DNA from: Halanaeroarchaeum sp. HSR-CO
GTDB taxonomy: Archaea; Halobacteriota; Halobacteria; Halobacteriales; Halobacteriaceae
Assembly (NCBI RefSeq): GCF_024972755.1
Contig: NZ_CP087724.1
Span: 2,294,001 to 2,358,000, forward strand
Reading direction: 5' to 3'
DNA length: 64,000 bases
Below are positions 41,111 through 49,859 of the stretch, in pieces (within the stretch, counting starts at the first letter, position 1; each line of letters starts with the position of its first letter). The notes beneath the pieces are model-generated. The model was not told where the DNA came from. It saw nothing but the letters and a program-made list of their open reading frames with translations, and ran no database searches. A program made the position numbers and the translations under genes.

Positions 41111-42454
41111 TCAGGCGGTGACCTCGGCAGCGGTCCGAACCCGCACGCTCGTCGGTTGTTTGACGAACGATCCTCGCTCGCTGCCCACGACCTCCCTGAC
41201 CCCGCGCTGGGCCGCGACGTCGACGAGCCGCTGTGCGACCTCGCCGTCGAGGACCACTGCCCGCGGAACGGTCTCGGCGTCCCGGAGCGTCTCGAAGGCC
41301 GCCCCGGCTGCCACCTCGTCGATGACGTCCATCGCGTCGTCGAGGAGGCGAGCGCGACCCGAGCCCATCACCGCGGCGACGTGGTCGCCGAGGGTGCCAC
41401 CGACGTCCGTTGGGGGTTCAGACGGCCCCACTGGCGTGTCTTCGGCCGTTGCGGAGGGCTCGGACGTCCCGTCTTCTGTGTCACCTGCCGACGCCGCCAC
41501 GGGCTCGTCCGTGGCTTCGTCGACCGAGTCCTCGGCGGGAACGGGGCCCGTATCGCCACCCGGTGCGACGGTCTGGGCGTCGGACTGGGGTTCGTCGACC
41601 GGCGGCGCTGGAGACGGACTCCCGTCGGTCGCCGCGGCTTCGTTGTCGGCCTCGGCGTATCGGTCCGCCGTGACCTTGTTCCGGAGCGCCACGTCGACCT
41701 CGGCCCGGGAGAGGTCCTCGACGGATGTTCCCTCCGGGGCGACGGCGACGTAATCGAGGTCACCAACCTGAGCGAGTTCGCGACGGATCAGGTCGCCGCC
41801 ACGGTCGCCGTCGAGGAACGCGGTGACGGTCTTCCCCCGTGTCAGGTCGGCCACCGCCTCGGGGACGTTCGTCCCCTCGACGGCGATGGCGTTCTTGACG
41901 CCGAACTTCAGCAGGGTGAGGACGTCCGAGCGGCCCTCCACGACGATGATGGCGTCGCTCGATTCGACGTTCGGCCCGGCCGGGAGGCCGGCGTACTCCG
42001 TGATGTCCTCGACGCGGATACTCTCGCGAACCTCGTCGAGGATGGCGTCGCTGTCCATGACGCCTTCGTCGAAGGCCGTCGCGAGGAGTTCCTTCGCCCG
42101 GTCGACGACCGCACGGCGTTTCGCCGCGCGGACGTCCTCGATGCGCGAGACCTCGACGGCGGCGTGCGAGGGGCCGATACGCTCGATGGCCTCCAGGGCG
42201 GCCGCCAGCGTGGCCGTCTCGACGCGGTCCAGGCTGCTGGCGATGGTGATGTCACCGACGGACTGGCCGCTCTCGTGGCGGACTTCGACGTCGATGCGAC
42301 CCAGCTTCGAGGACTGCTGGAGGTCGCGGATGTCGAGGTCGTCGCCGAGCAGGCCTTCCGTCTGGCCGAAGACCGCGCCCACGACGTCGCTGCGCTCGAC
42401 GACGCCGTCGGCGAGGAAGTCGGCGTGGATGAGATATTTCGCGGTGTCCTCCAT
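41111..42454 (-). CDS. dnaG: Archaeal DnaG-type primase
   Basis: 447 residues. The N-terminus (YLIHADFLADGVVERSDVVG) and the TOPRIM domain are clear: VVEGRSDVLTLLKFGVKNAI (catalytic Glu) and TAFLDGDRGGDLI (DxD). A long acidic, low-complexity linker (about 272-345) precedes a C-terminal conserved domain. Archaeal DnaG is associated with the exosome and RNA metabolism, and may also prime DNA. Convergent with the DUF92 gene, 7 nt apart. Confidence 0.94.
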   Translation of the reverse strand: MEDTAKYLIHADFLADGVVERSDVVGAVFGQTEGLLGDDLDIRDLQQSSKLGRIDVEVRHESGQSVGDITIASSLDRVETATLAAALEAIERIGPSHAAVEVSRIEDVRAAKRRAVVDRAKELLATAFDEGVMDSDAILDEVRESIRVEDITEYAGLPAGPNVESSDAIIVVEGRSDVLTLLKFGVKNAIAVEGTNVPEAVADLTRGKTVTAFLDGDRGGDLIRRELAQVGDLDYVAVAPEGTSVEDLSRAEVDVALRNKVTADRYAEADNEAAATDGSPSPAPPVDEPQSDAQTVAPGGDTGPVPAEDSVDEATDEPVAASAGDTEDGTSEPSATAEDTPVGPSEPPTDVGGTLGDHVAAVMGSGRARLLDDAMDVIDEVAAGAAFETLRDAETVPRAVVLDGEVAQRLVDVAAQRGVREVVGSERGSFVKQPTSVRVRTAAEVTA

Positions 42455-42662
42455 CGTCAGCTATCCCATTGTACTAGGTGTCGGCGGCCGGAAATAGCTG
42501 TCGTCACCGTGGGACGAACGGACGACGGAACGACCGCAGTGCACGGCGGGGAGTCCCCGAACCGGTGGCGAGAGAGCGTCGTCACTCGGCCGACGGACCG
42601 GCGGTGGGCGACCGACCTCACGAGAACGACCGGTCGGTGAGCCTTTCCGAAGAGATTATTTC
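42455..42662. other. Divergent intergenic region
   Basis: Between dnaG and the symporter operon. CTATTTCC near 42491-42498 (minus strand) could be the dnaG TATA element with a short leader. No gene seen. Confidence 0.4.
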
Positions 42663-42681
42663 TTCAATATGCAAATTTGAA
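42663..42681. promoter_or_regulatory. AT-rich imperfect palindrome upstream of the symporter promoter
   Basis: TTCAATATGCAAATTTGAA, with TTCAA/TTGAA arms, lies 15 nt upstream of the TATA-like box. It includes the perfect 8-mer CAAATTTG. A candidate operator, perhaps for the CARF-type regulator encoded as third gene of the operon. Confidence 0.45.
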
Positions 42682-42695
42682 CGGTAATAGTAACA

Positions 42696-42703
42696 CTTAT
42701 TGG
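42696..42703 (+). promoter_or_regulatory. TATA-like box of the DUF3311/symporter operon
   Basis: CTTATTGG, 29 nt before ATG 42729. Confidence 0.6.
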
Positions 42704-42728
42704 CGCATCGTCGATATTTCGCGTAACG

Positions 42729-42977
42729 ATGAAGCTTCGTTCGCTGGCGTGGGCGACCGCCTTCGCCCTGTTGGTGGCACTGGCGATCCCATGGTTTCTC
42801 TGGGGGTCGAGTCGGGTGATCGCCGGACTCCCGGTCTGGCTCTGGTGGCACATCGCCTGGATGCTCCTGGCCGCCGTCGTCTTTCGCTCGTTCACCCGAC
42901 GAGCGTGGGGGCTCTGGATCGTCGAGAATCCACCAGACGATAGCGGCTCGGGCGACCTCCGAGGTGGGCATCCGTGA
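42729..42977 (+). CDS. DUF3311-type small membrane protein
   Basis: 82 residues, two hydrophobic helices (about 5-25 and 33-55) and an acidic tail. Small DUF3311 proteins are routinely encoded just before SSS symporters and are thought to be accessory subunits. Its stop overlaps the GTG of the symporter gene by 4 nt (GTGA). TATA spacing makes it the leaderless first gene. Confidence 0.85.
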   Translation: MKLRSLAWATAFALLVALAIPWFLWGSSRVIAGLPVWLWWHIAWMLLAAVVFRSFTRRAWGLWIVENPPDDSGSGDLRGGHP

Positions 42978-44509
42978 ATGCCGGACTCGAGATTGGCATC
43001 ATCGTCGGCTACCTGCTGGTCGCACTCGCGGTCGGCCTCGTCGCCTACCGAGTGACCGAACGGACGGCGGAGGACTACTTCCTCGCGAGTCGTACCTTCG
43101 GCACCGTGGTCCTGCTGTTCACCGTCTTCGCGACGCTCCTGTCGGCGTTCACGTTCTTTGGCGGGCCGGACAACGCCTACGCGCTGGGACCCGAGTGGAT
43201 CCTCGTCATGGGGTTGATGGACGGCATCATCTTCGCCCTCCTCTGGTACGTCGTGGGCTACAAGCAGTGGTTGCTCGGCCAACGTCACGGCTACGTCACC
43301 CTCGGCGAGATGCTCGGAGACCGGTTCGCGTCGCTGGGACTCAGGGGGCTGATCGCCGTCGTCTCGTTGTTCTGGCTGTTCCCGTACGTGATGCTCCAGC
43401 AGATCGGCGCGGGCGCCGCCATCGCCGGGTTGACCGAGGGGGCCGTCCCGTTCTGGGCCGGGGCGACCCTCATCACCGGCTTCATGATCGTCTACGTGGT
43501 CCTGGCCGGGATGCGTGGCATCGCCTGGACGGACACGCTCCAGGGCGTCTTCATGCTCTCGATGGTGTGGCTGGCGCTCGCGTGGGTGCTGGTCGCCGTC
43601 GACGGCGGCATCGGAACGATCAACGCCGGCATCCAGGAGCAGGTGCCCGGCTTCTTCGCCCTGGGCGGTGGCGCCTACACCCCGCAGTTCATGCTCACGT
43701 TCGCCATCTCCATCGCGTTCGGCGTGGCCATGTTCCCGCAGATCAACCAGCGATTCTTCGCCGCGTCCTCCGAACGGGTGCTCAAGCGGTCGTTCACGCT
43801 GTGGCCCGTGCTCGTCTTGTTGCTGTTCGTCCCCGCGTTCCTGCTCGGGACGTGGGCGGCCGGACTGGGAATCGAGGCGAACGTCGGCGCCGGCGAGAGC
43901 GTCCTGCCCCTCGTCCTCGCCGAGTACACGCCGGCGTGGTTCGCTGCCCTGGTGATCGCGGGCGCCATCGCGGCCATGATGTCCTCCTCGGATTCGATGT
44001 TGCTGTCGGGGTCGTCGTACTTCACCCGTGACGTCTACCGTCCCTTCGTCGACGAGACCATCTCGGATCGGGGCGAGGACCTGCTCGGTCGCGCCGGCGT
44101 CGTCGTCTTCGCCGTCGGCGCGCTCGCCGCGAGTATCTGGGCCGAAGGCGGTGGCATCGGCGCGGCGACCGTCGGATCGCTCCTGGTCGACATCGGCGAC
44201 CTCGCCTTCGGTGGGTTCGCACAGTTGACCCCCGCCGTCATCGTCGCGCTCTACTGGCGAAAGACCACCACCGCGGGGATGTACGCCGGCGTGCTCGTTC
44301 CCCAGGGGGTCTACCTCGCGTTCAACTTCCTGCCGGAGACCGTCGTCGCCGGCGTGCCCCTCTTCGCCGAAGCCTATCTCGGATGGGGAATCTCGCTGTA
44401 CGGGATGATGCTCGGCCTCGTGGTGACTGTCGCCGTCTCGGCAATGAGCGCCGCGGGCCCCGGCGAGCGAATAGACCAGTTCTTCGACCTCCAGGGGAAC
44501 GACCGGTAA
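42974..44509 (+). CDS. Sodium:solute symporter (SSS family)
   Basis: 511 residues, GTG start. About 13 membrane segments. Family marks: TAEDYFLASRTFGTVVLLFT, FAISIAFGVAMFPQINQRFF, and the SSS signature AGAIAAMMSSSDSMLLSGSS. With DUF3311 before it, this resembles the haloarchaeal and bacterial monocarboxylate/pantothenate-like subgroup rather than PutP. Its stop overlaps the ATG of the regulator gene (TAATG). Confidence 0.9.
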   Translation: MNAGLEIGIIVGYLLVALAVGLVAYRVTERTAEDYFLASRTFGTVVLLFTVFATLLSAFTFFGGPDNAYALGPEWILVMGLMDGIIFALLWYVVGYKQWLLGQRHGYVTLGEMLGDRFASLGLRGLIAVVSLFWLFPYVMLQQIGAGAAIAGLTEGAVPFWAGATLITGFMIVYVVLAGMRGIAWTDTLQGVFMLSMVWLALAWVLVAVDGGIGTINAGIQEQVPGFFALGGGAYTPQFMLTFAISIAFGVAMFPQINQRFFAASSERVLKRSFTLWPVLVLLLFVPAFLLGTWAAGLGIEANVGAGESVLPLVLAEYTPAWFAALVIAGAIAAMMSSSDSMLLSGSSYFTRDVYRPFVDETISDRGEDLLGRAGVVVFAVGALAASIWAEGGGIGAATVGSLLVDIGDLAFGGFAQLTPAVIVALYWRKTTTAGMYAGVLVPQGVYLAFNFLPETVVAGVPLFAEAYLGWGISLYGMMLGLVVTVAVSAMSAAGPGERIDQFFDLQGNDR

Positions 44510-45417
44510 TGCAGACCCATATCATCCCCGTCGGGTTCGATTACGACCGCCTCATCGCCCCACTGGTCAGAGACCACGTGTCCGTCGACCGGGTCGTACT
44601 GCTCCAGGGCGCCGTCGGTAGCGAGGCGAACGTCGAGTACTCCGAACGCATCGCCCGAAAACTCGAGGCCGACTTCACGAACCTGCTCGGCGCGACGACC
44701 GAGCGGATGACCATCGAGGACGTCTACGACTACGACACGGCCTTCGAGCGGGCGTTCCGTCGTATCGAGGCGGAACTCGACGAGGGGAACGAGGTCTGGG
44801 TGAACGTCTCCGCGATGCCCCGGACGGTGAGTTTCGCGTTCGCCACGGCCGCCCACTCCGTGATGGTCGAACGGGAAGCGGACCGCGACCGCATCCACAC
44901 CTACTACACGGCCCCCGAGAAGTACCTCGAGACCGAACTCGCGGAGGAGCTACGCGAGGAGATAGCGCTCCTCGAAGACCTGCTGGCGGCGGCCGGGGAG
45001 GGAGGATCGGTCGCCGTCGACGAGAACCGGATCGACGAGCGACTGCGAACGGCCCGCGACCTCCTGACCGAGTTCGACGAGCGCGGGACGACCATCGGCG
45101 CGAAATGCATCGACGACAGTCACGTCCTCGAACTGCCCGTCGCCTCGTTTGCCAACGTGAAACCGTTCGAGGAGCTCATCCTCTACACGCTCGGCGAACA
45201 CGGCGAGTTCGAGAGCATCTCCGACCTCGCGGAGACGCTCGCGTCGGAACTCGGCGAGGAGTACACCGACAGCTTCCGGTCGAAGGTCATCTACAACGTC
45301 GACCGTCTCGGCCCCGGTGGCATCGGCTACGTCGAACGCGAGGAACACGGGAAGTCCTACCGCATCAGTCTCTCGCGGATCGGACAGCTCTGGGTCCGCT
45401 CGCACGCCGAGCAGTGA
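44509..45417 (+). CDS. CARF-type winged-helix regulator (HFX_2341 family)
   Basis: 302 residues. The N-terminal Rossmann-like sensor domain (about 1-145) starts HIIPVGFDYDRLIAPLVRD and has the ligand-loop VWVNVSAMPRTVSFAFATAA typical of CARF/HFX_2341 (DUF6293) proteins. A linker helix follows, then a C-terminal winged helix (about 225-302: FEELILYTLGEHGEFESISD; VIYNVDRLGPGGIGYVEREE). CARF domains bind nucleotides, often cyclic oligonucleotides, but no CRISPR gene is present here. It is the last gene of the symporter operon and a likely local regulator. Confidence 0.85.
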   Translation: MQTHIIPVGFDYDRLIAPLVRDHVSVDRVVLLQGAVGSEANVEYSERIARKLEADFTNLLGATTERMTIEDVYDYDTAFERAFRRIEAELDEGNEVWVNVSAMPRTVSFAFATAAHSVMVEREADRDRIHTYYTAPEKYLETELAEELREEIALLEDLLAAAGEGGSVAVDENRIDERLRTARDLLTEFDERGTTIGAKCIDDSHVLELPVASFANVKPFEELILYTLGEHGEFESISDLAETLASELGEEYTDSFRSKVIYNVDRLGPGGIGYVEREEHGKSYRISLSRIGQLWVRSHAEQ

Positions 45418-45438
45418 GCGCGGCCGACCCGTCGACCA

Positions 45439-46107
45439 TCAGTTCTCGGCCAGTTCGAGACGCGTGACTCGGGTCGCGAGCGCGAGGAACGTAGCCAGGA
45501 CGGTGAGCACGACCGCCCAGGCGGCCGCCAGGTCGTGGACGGCGAGCGTGTGGTCCTGGACGCCGCCGACGAACTCCGCGCGGATCCAGGTGTGGTGGAC
45601 GTCGCCGAACAGTGGGACGAAGTAGTCCACCACGTCGTTGAACAGGTACCACCCGACGGCGACGGCGACGGCCCGGACCGAGAACGTGGCGTACCGGTGG
45701 ATGATGAACGCCTCGAGCGCCATCGCGAGGTGACTCCAGATGAGGAACTGGTAGAGCCAGGTGGCGAGGCCGCCCTGGCCGTTGAGGACGACCTGCACGA
45801 AGGGCGTCCAGAGGCCAAGTTTGAGCAGGCCGACGAAGGCGAGCGCGTGCACCCAGTCCGCGTCGAGGTCGAGTTTGAAGGCGATCAGCGAGACGGCGAT
45901 GAACAGGGTCGCCACGGGGCTGTCGGGGATGAACGGCCAGGCGAGGGGATTGGCGGCCGCGAACTGGGCGCGGTAGTACCAGAAGCCGAAAGCCGTCCCG
46001 GCGAGGTTGACGGCTGCGATGAGCCACGCGAGACGGAGTCCCAGATCCTCGAGCGCCTTCGGGAGGGGCGCGACGTACCACGGCAACGGATCGCGCTCTG
46101 GGAGCAT
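45439..46107 (-). CDS. DUF1405-family membrane protein
   Basis: 222 residues from ATG 46107 (an in-frame start at 46134 is possible). About six hydrophobic helices. The patterns NLAGTAFGFWYYRAQFAAA, PLAWPFIPDSPVATLFIAVS and LDADWVHALAFVGLLKLGLW are characteristic of DUF1405 (YpjA-like). Function unknown. Follows the DadA-like gene on the same strand. Confidence 0.85.
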   Translation of the reverse strand: MLPERDPLPWYVAPLPKALEDLGLRLAWLIAAVNLAGTAFGFWYYRAQFAAANPLAWPFIPDSPVATLFIAVSLIAFKLDLDADWVHALAFVGLLKLGLWTPFVQVVLNGQGGLATWLYQFLIWSHLAMALEAFIIHRYATFSVRAVAVAVGWYLFNDVVDYFVPLFGDVHHTWIRAEFVGGVQDHTLAVHDLAAAWAVVLTVLATFLALATRVTRLELAEN

Positions 46108-46173
46108 GTCCCCAGGATACACCCGAGCGGTCAAAGCCGTACTGGTCGCGGCCAGAACGGGGAGTCAGCGCGG

Positions 46174-47346
46174 TCAGTCCTCGTACTCGTCGTCGCCGGA
46201 ACTGATGCTGTAGAAGGGGAAATCGGCCGACCGCGAATCGAAGCGGTCGAGGGCGAACGGGTCGTGGGGAATCGACGCCTCCTCGTCGAGGAGGAGTTCC
46301 CGAGCGACCGTCGCGGTCACGGGGGCGGTCATGACGCCGCGGCCGTGGAAGCCCGTCGCGACCACGAGACCGTCTGGGCCCTCGTCGGGTGCGTCGACGA
46401 TCGGTCGCGTGTCGGGCGTCGCCGCGTCGATGCCGGCCCAGCCGTCCACGAAACCGGCGCGGTCGAAGTCGTCGAGGAACGTCGGGACGAGGGACGCCAC
46501 GTGGTCGCGGAATGCCTCGTCCTCCTGTCCGCTCGCGCGCTCCGGGTGGTCCTCGGCGAACGAGTAGCCACCGACCACGAGGTCGCCGTTGACCTCCGGT
46601 CGGAAGTAGACGTGTCGCCCCGGTATCCACCCCATGGGGAAGGAGTCGTCCATCGGTGGCTCCGGTTCGAGGACGACGACCTGGGTCCGGTAGGGCCGTA
46701 TCGGCAGTTCGAGGACGTCCTCGAGGAGGTCCCGGGTCCGCCAGCCGGCGGCCACGACGACCTGGTCGGCGTCGATCCGGCCCGTTGCGGTCCGGACACC
46801 GGCGACGGCCCCGTCCTCGACGCGGACGTCGGTGACCGTACGGCCAGTCTCGACTGTCGCACCCCGGTCTTCGGCGTCGTTCTGTAGTTCGACGGTGAGC
46901 GTGTACGGATCGAGGAAGCCGGTGTCCTCGTGTCGGACGACCCCGGCGTACTCGTCGAGGGAGAGTCGGGGATGCTCGGTCGCAACGGTGTGCGGTTCGC
47001 GGAAGGAGACCGGAAAGCCCGCCTCGGACAGTCGGTCGGCACGCCGGCGCGCCTCATCCTCCCGATCCGTCGGGACGAGCTCCACGCTGGGCCGCTCGTG
47101 GAACGAGAACGCGCCGGTCCCGTCGTAATCGCGGAAGAAGGCCATCGCGTGGTTCGCGATGCCGGGGACGTCCGAGTAGGAGGGCGTCATCGTCACCTCG
47201 CCCGCGGCGAGCGCGGTCGCGCCGCCCGTCGCGATCTTGTCCCGTTCGATGACGAGGACGTCCAGGTCCGGGGCGACGGAGCGGGCGATGGCACAGCCAG
47301 TGACGCCACCACCCACGACGACGAGGTCGACGTCCTGGTCGGTCAT
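46174..47346 (-). CDS. DadA-like FAD-dependent amino-acid oxidase/dehydrogenase
   Basis: 390 residues. FAD-binding start LVVVGGGVTGCAIARSVAPD and ERDKIATGGATALAAGEVTM; the C-terminal GWAGIDAATPDTRPIVDAPD, then VVATGFHGRGVMTAPVTA, is typical of the D-amino-acid oxidase/glycine oxidase (DAO) superfamily. It oxidises an amine next to a carboxylate to an imine. It lies 145 nt after a class III aminotransferase gene in the same direction, so the two probably act on related amines or amino acids. Confidence 0.88.
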   Translation of the reverse strand: MTDQDVDLVVVGGGVTGCAIARSVAPDLDVLVIERDKIATGGATALAAGEVTMTPSYSDVPGIANHAMAFFRDYDGTGAFSFHERPSVELVPTDREDEARRRADRLSEAGFPVSFREPHTVATEHPRLSLDEYAGVVRHEDTGFLDPYTLTVELQNDAEDRGATVETGRTVTDVRVEDGAVAGVRTATGRIDADQVVVAAGWRTRDLLEDVLELPIRPYRTQVVVLEPEPPMDDSFPMGWIPGRHVYFRPEVNGDLVVGGYSFAEDHPERASGQEDEAFRDHVASLVPTFLDDFDRAGFVDGWAGIDAATPDTRPIVDAPDEGPDGLVVATGFHGRGVMTAPVTATVARELLLDEEASIPHDPFALDRFDSRSADFPFYSISSGDDEYED

Positions 47347-47491
47347 ACGGACCGCGTTCCCGAGACCGGAGTGGGTACTGGACGCCAGCGGTCATCTCGG
47401 GTGAGTGCGACGCGGGGACCATGGACTCGACGCGACTGACTCTCGCGACGCCATCCCACGCCCCGTTCCGCGCTGTCCTGGTCCGACATCG

Positions 47492-48877
47492 TCACTCGTA
47501 TTCGTGGTCGACCTCGCGGAAGGCCGCCTCCGCAATCTCGAGGGCCTGGTCCACGTCCGCCTCGGTGTGCGAGTACGAGGTGAAAAAGCGTTCGCCCTGG
47601 TGGGGATTGCCGAACAGGGCACCGCGAGCGGCCCCCTCTTTCCACCAGTCGGCGAACCGCTCTTCGTTGGCGTGCCAGGTGTCCCGGTACCGGTGGATGT
47701 CGTGATCGGTCATGTAGACCTGGCCCATCGACCCGATGTGCTGGACGTTGACCGGGACGCCCACGTCGTCGGCCACCTCCTGCAGGCCGGTGAACAGTCG
47801 GTCGCCCAGGCGGTCGATGTGCTCGTAGACGTCGTTGTCCTGGATGAACTCGAGTGTGGCGAGTCCCGCGGCCGCCGCGACCGGGTGACCGTTGTAGGTT
47901 CCGCCGTGGAACGCCGACGTGCGCCACTTCTCGGCCTCCGTCTTCTCCGGCGGGATGATCTCGGCCATGATGTCCTCGCGGCCACCGAAGCCGGCGACCT
48001 GGTAGCCGTTGCCCACGGCCTTCGCGAAAGTGGTCATGTCCGGCGTGATACCGAACCGGCCCTGGGCGCTCTGGGGGCCGAGTCGGAATCCGGTCATGAC
48101 CTCGTCCCAGATGAGGACGATACCGAGTTCGTCGGTCAACTCGCGGAGGAACTCGTGATAGTCGTCTCGCGGTTTCAGACAACCACACGAGAACATCACC
48201 GGTTCGATGATGACCGCCGCGAGGTCGTCTGCCTCCTCGCGGAGGAGCCGTTCGGTCGCCGCCTTGTCGTTGAACGGGAAGGGGACGACGAGATCGCTGA
48301 TGGCGTCCGGGATGCCGGTTCCGTACGGGACGGCGTTCGGTTCGTCTGCCGGTCCGAGTGCCGCCTCGCTGGCGTAGACGGACTGGAGTGCGTAGTCGTG
48401 GGCCCCTGCGTAGCCACCTTCGGGTTTGGCGATCTTCTCGCGGCCCGTGTACGAGCGCGCGACGCGGAGCGCGTGCATCGTCGCCTCGGTCCCGGAGTTG
48501 GCCATCCGGACCATCTCGATGCTCGGGGTCATCTCCCGCACGGTGTCCATGAACTCGATGGCCACGGATTGGGGCATCGCGGTCACGGTCGCCTTCTCGA
48601 CTTGCTCCTGGACCCGTTCGGTCACCGCCGGGTGGTTGTGTCCCAGGATGATCGGGCCGAGTGCCAGCAGGAAGTCGATGTACTCGTTGTCGTCCCTGTC
48701 GTAGAGATACGGTCCCTCCGCCGATTCGACGTAGAAGGGGTACGGGTCGAACGAACGAACGTTCGACTCCACGCCGAGTGGCGTGACCGAGGACGCCCAG
48801 TCGTGGTACTCCTGGCTCTCCGGGGTCCGGTCGGTCAATGGGGTGTCGTGGTCGTGTTGATTGTCACCCAGGCTCAT
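47492..48877 (-). CDS. Class III aminotransferase (glutamate-1-semialdehyde-aminomutase-like)
   Basis: 461 residues from ATG 48877. PLP features: ANSGTEATMHALRVARSYTG (phosphate-binding), IWDEVMTGFRLG (Asp), and Schiff-base Lys in TTFAKAVGNGYQVAGFGG. The start and end resemble GSA aminomutases, but the neighbours are catabolic and HemA is 11 kb away, so an omega-amino-acid or amino-aldehyde aminotransferase is more likely. GATTTATTG at 48902-48910 is 29 nt upstream. Confidence 0.88.
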   Translation of the reverse strand: MSLGDNQHDHDTPLTDRTPESQEYHDWASSVTPLGVESNVRSFDPYPFYVESAEGPYLYDRDDNEYIDFLLALGPIILGHNHPAVTERVQEQVEKATVTAMPQSVAIEFMDTVREMTPSIEMVRMANSGTEATMHALRVARSYTGREKIAKPEGGYAGAHDYALQSVYASEAALGPADEPNAVPYGTGIPDAISDLVVPFPFNDKAATERLLREEADDLAAVIIEPVMFSCGCLKPRDDYHEFLRELTDELGIVLIWDEVMTGFRLGPQSAQGRFGITPDMTTFAKAVGNGYQVAGFGGREDIMAEIIPPEKTEAEKWRTSAFHGGTYNGHPVAAAAGLATLEFIQDNDVYEHIDRLGDRLFTGLQEVADDVGVPVNVQHIGSMGQVYMTDHDIHRYRDTWHANEERFADWWKEGAARGALFGNPHQGERFFTSYSHTEADVDQALEIAEAAFREVDHEYE

Positions 48878-48901
48878 CACCGCCACCGATGGGAGGGAAG
48901 T

Positions 48902-48910
48902 CAATAAATC
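48902..48910 (-). promoter_or_regulatory. TATA-like box of the aminotransferase gene
   Basis: GATTTATTG on the minus strand, 29 nt before ATG 48877. Confidence 0.6.
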
Positions 48911-48977
48911 TTTGGTGAGCTTGTCTCGAATCCGAAAGTATTCTGTCAACCAGCCGGAGGAGAGCAAAAACGTTCCG

Positions 48978-49859
48978 TTAGAGAGGAGAACGTTCCAGCG
49001 GCAGGACGAGTCCTTTGAGTCCACCGCCGGTCTTCGCGATCTCGCGCATCGGCAGTTCGTGCACCTCGGTACAGGAGTTTCGGAGTGCCTCGGCGGTTAC
49101 CGGGTTACCGGACGGAAGCAAGACGGTCCCCGGTTCGATGACGACCGTGCTCGTCGCCCGGTTGCGCTGTTCGCGCATGGGAACATCGATCGTCTCGATG
49201 CCCCGGTCGTGGAGCAACGAGACGAACTCGTCGGGGACCGCCTGTGGGTAGACGAGGGCCTGATCGACGTCGACCATGGAGAACACGAGGGCGAGGTGGG
49301 TCTGTCCCGTCGACTCGGTACTCCCGAAGATGGGGACCTCGACGATGTCGATGTCGTAGGTCTCGAGGACCGTGCGGACCTGCCGAATCCCTTCGGCATT
49401 CGTGGTCCGTGAGCGACCGATCGCAACGGTCTCCTCGTCGATCCAGACCATGTTGCCCGCCTCGAACCCCCCGGGGCCGTGGACCGTGTGGTAGATGGGG
49501 ATACCCAATTCCACGACCCGTTCCGTAAGCCAGCGTTCCTCGCCCTGGCGGGTCGCCTCGACCATCTGGCCGATGACCATCCCCCCTTCGATGGCGAATC
49601 CAGCGTCGCGGACGAACAGCGATTCGGCCAGCACCTCCCCCGCTGTCTCGAGACGGTGCACCGTCACCCCGTGGTCTTCGAGCACTTCGACCAGCCCAGC
49701 GTGCTCCTCGGCGGCCCGTTCCTGGCGCGGGAGCCCGTCCCAGTTCCAGGCGTCAGGGTCGACGACCGTCTTGAACTCCGGGCCCGGTTCGTGGACGAGC
49801 GCGTGCTCGAGGGAACCGATCTCGGTGCGGACGGAGGGGGTCAGGTCCCGGGCCGTCAT
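48978..49859 (-). CDS. Arginine-deiminase-fold protein lacking the catalytic Cys
   Basis: 293 residues. The guanidino-modifying fold is clear: GFAIEGGMVIGQMVEATRQG, GPGGFEAGNMVWIDEETVAI and the TESTGQTHLALVFSMVD block with the conserved His. In active arginine deiminases and dimethylargininases the end reads GGxxRC; here it is TGGGLKGLVLPLERSPL, so the nucleophilic Cys is Gly, and the Asp of the HLD motif is Ala. Different chemistry or a binding role is possible. Cotranscribed with the Lrp gene upstream (4-nt overlap). Confidence 0.82.
   Translation of the reverse strand: MTARDLTPSVRTEIGSLEHALVHEPGPEFKTVVDPDAWNWDGLPRQERAAEEHAGLVEVLEDHGVTVHRLETAGEVLAESLFVRDAGFAIEGGMVIGQMVEATRQGEERWLTERVVELGIPIYHTVHGPGGFEAGNMVWIDEETVAIGRSRTTNAEGIRQVRTVLETYDIDIVEVPIFGSTESTGQTHLALVFSMVDVDQALVYPQAVPDEFVSLLHDRGIETIDVPMREQRNRATSTVVIEPGTVLLPSGNPVTAEALRNSCTEVHELPMREIAKTGGGLKGLVLPLERSPL

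Noticed and set aside
44509-45417. CRISPR-associated Csa3-like gene
   Set aside because: The CARF-type sensor domain is present, but there is no cas gene or repeat nearby and the gene is coupled to a symporter, so I call it a stand-alone regulator.
47492-48877. hemL (glutamate-1-semialdehyde aminomutase)
   Set aside because: Sequence is similar, but it is placed beside a DadA-like oxidase and an amine transporter, far from hemA; a catabolic aminotransferase is the safer call.
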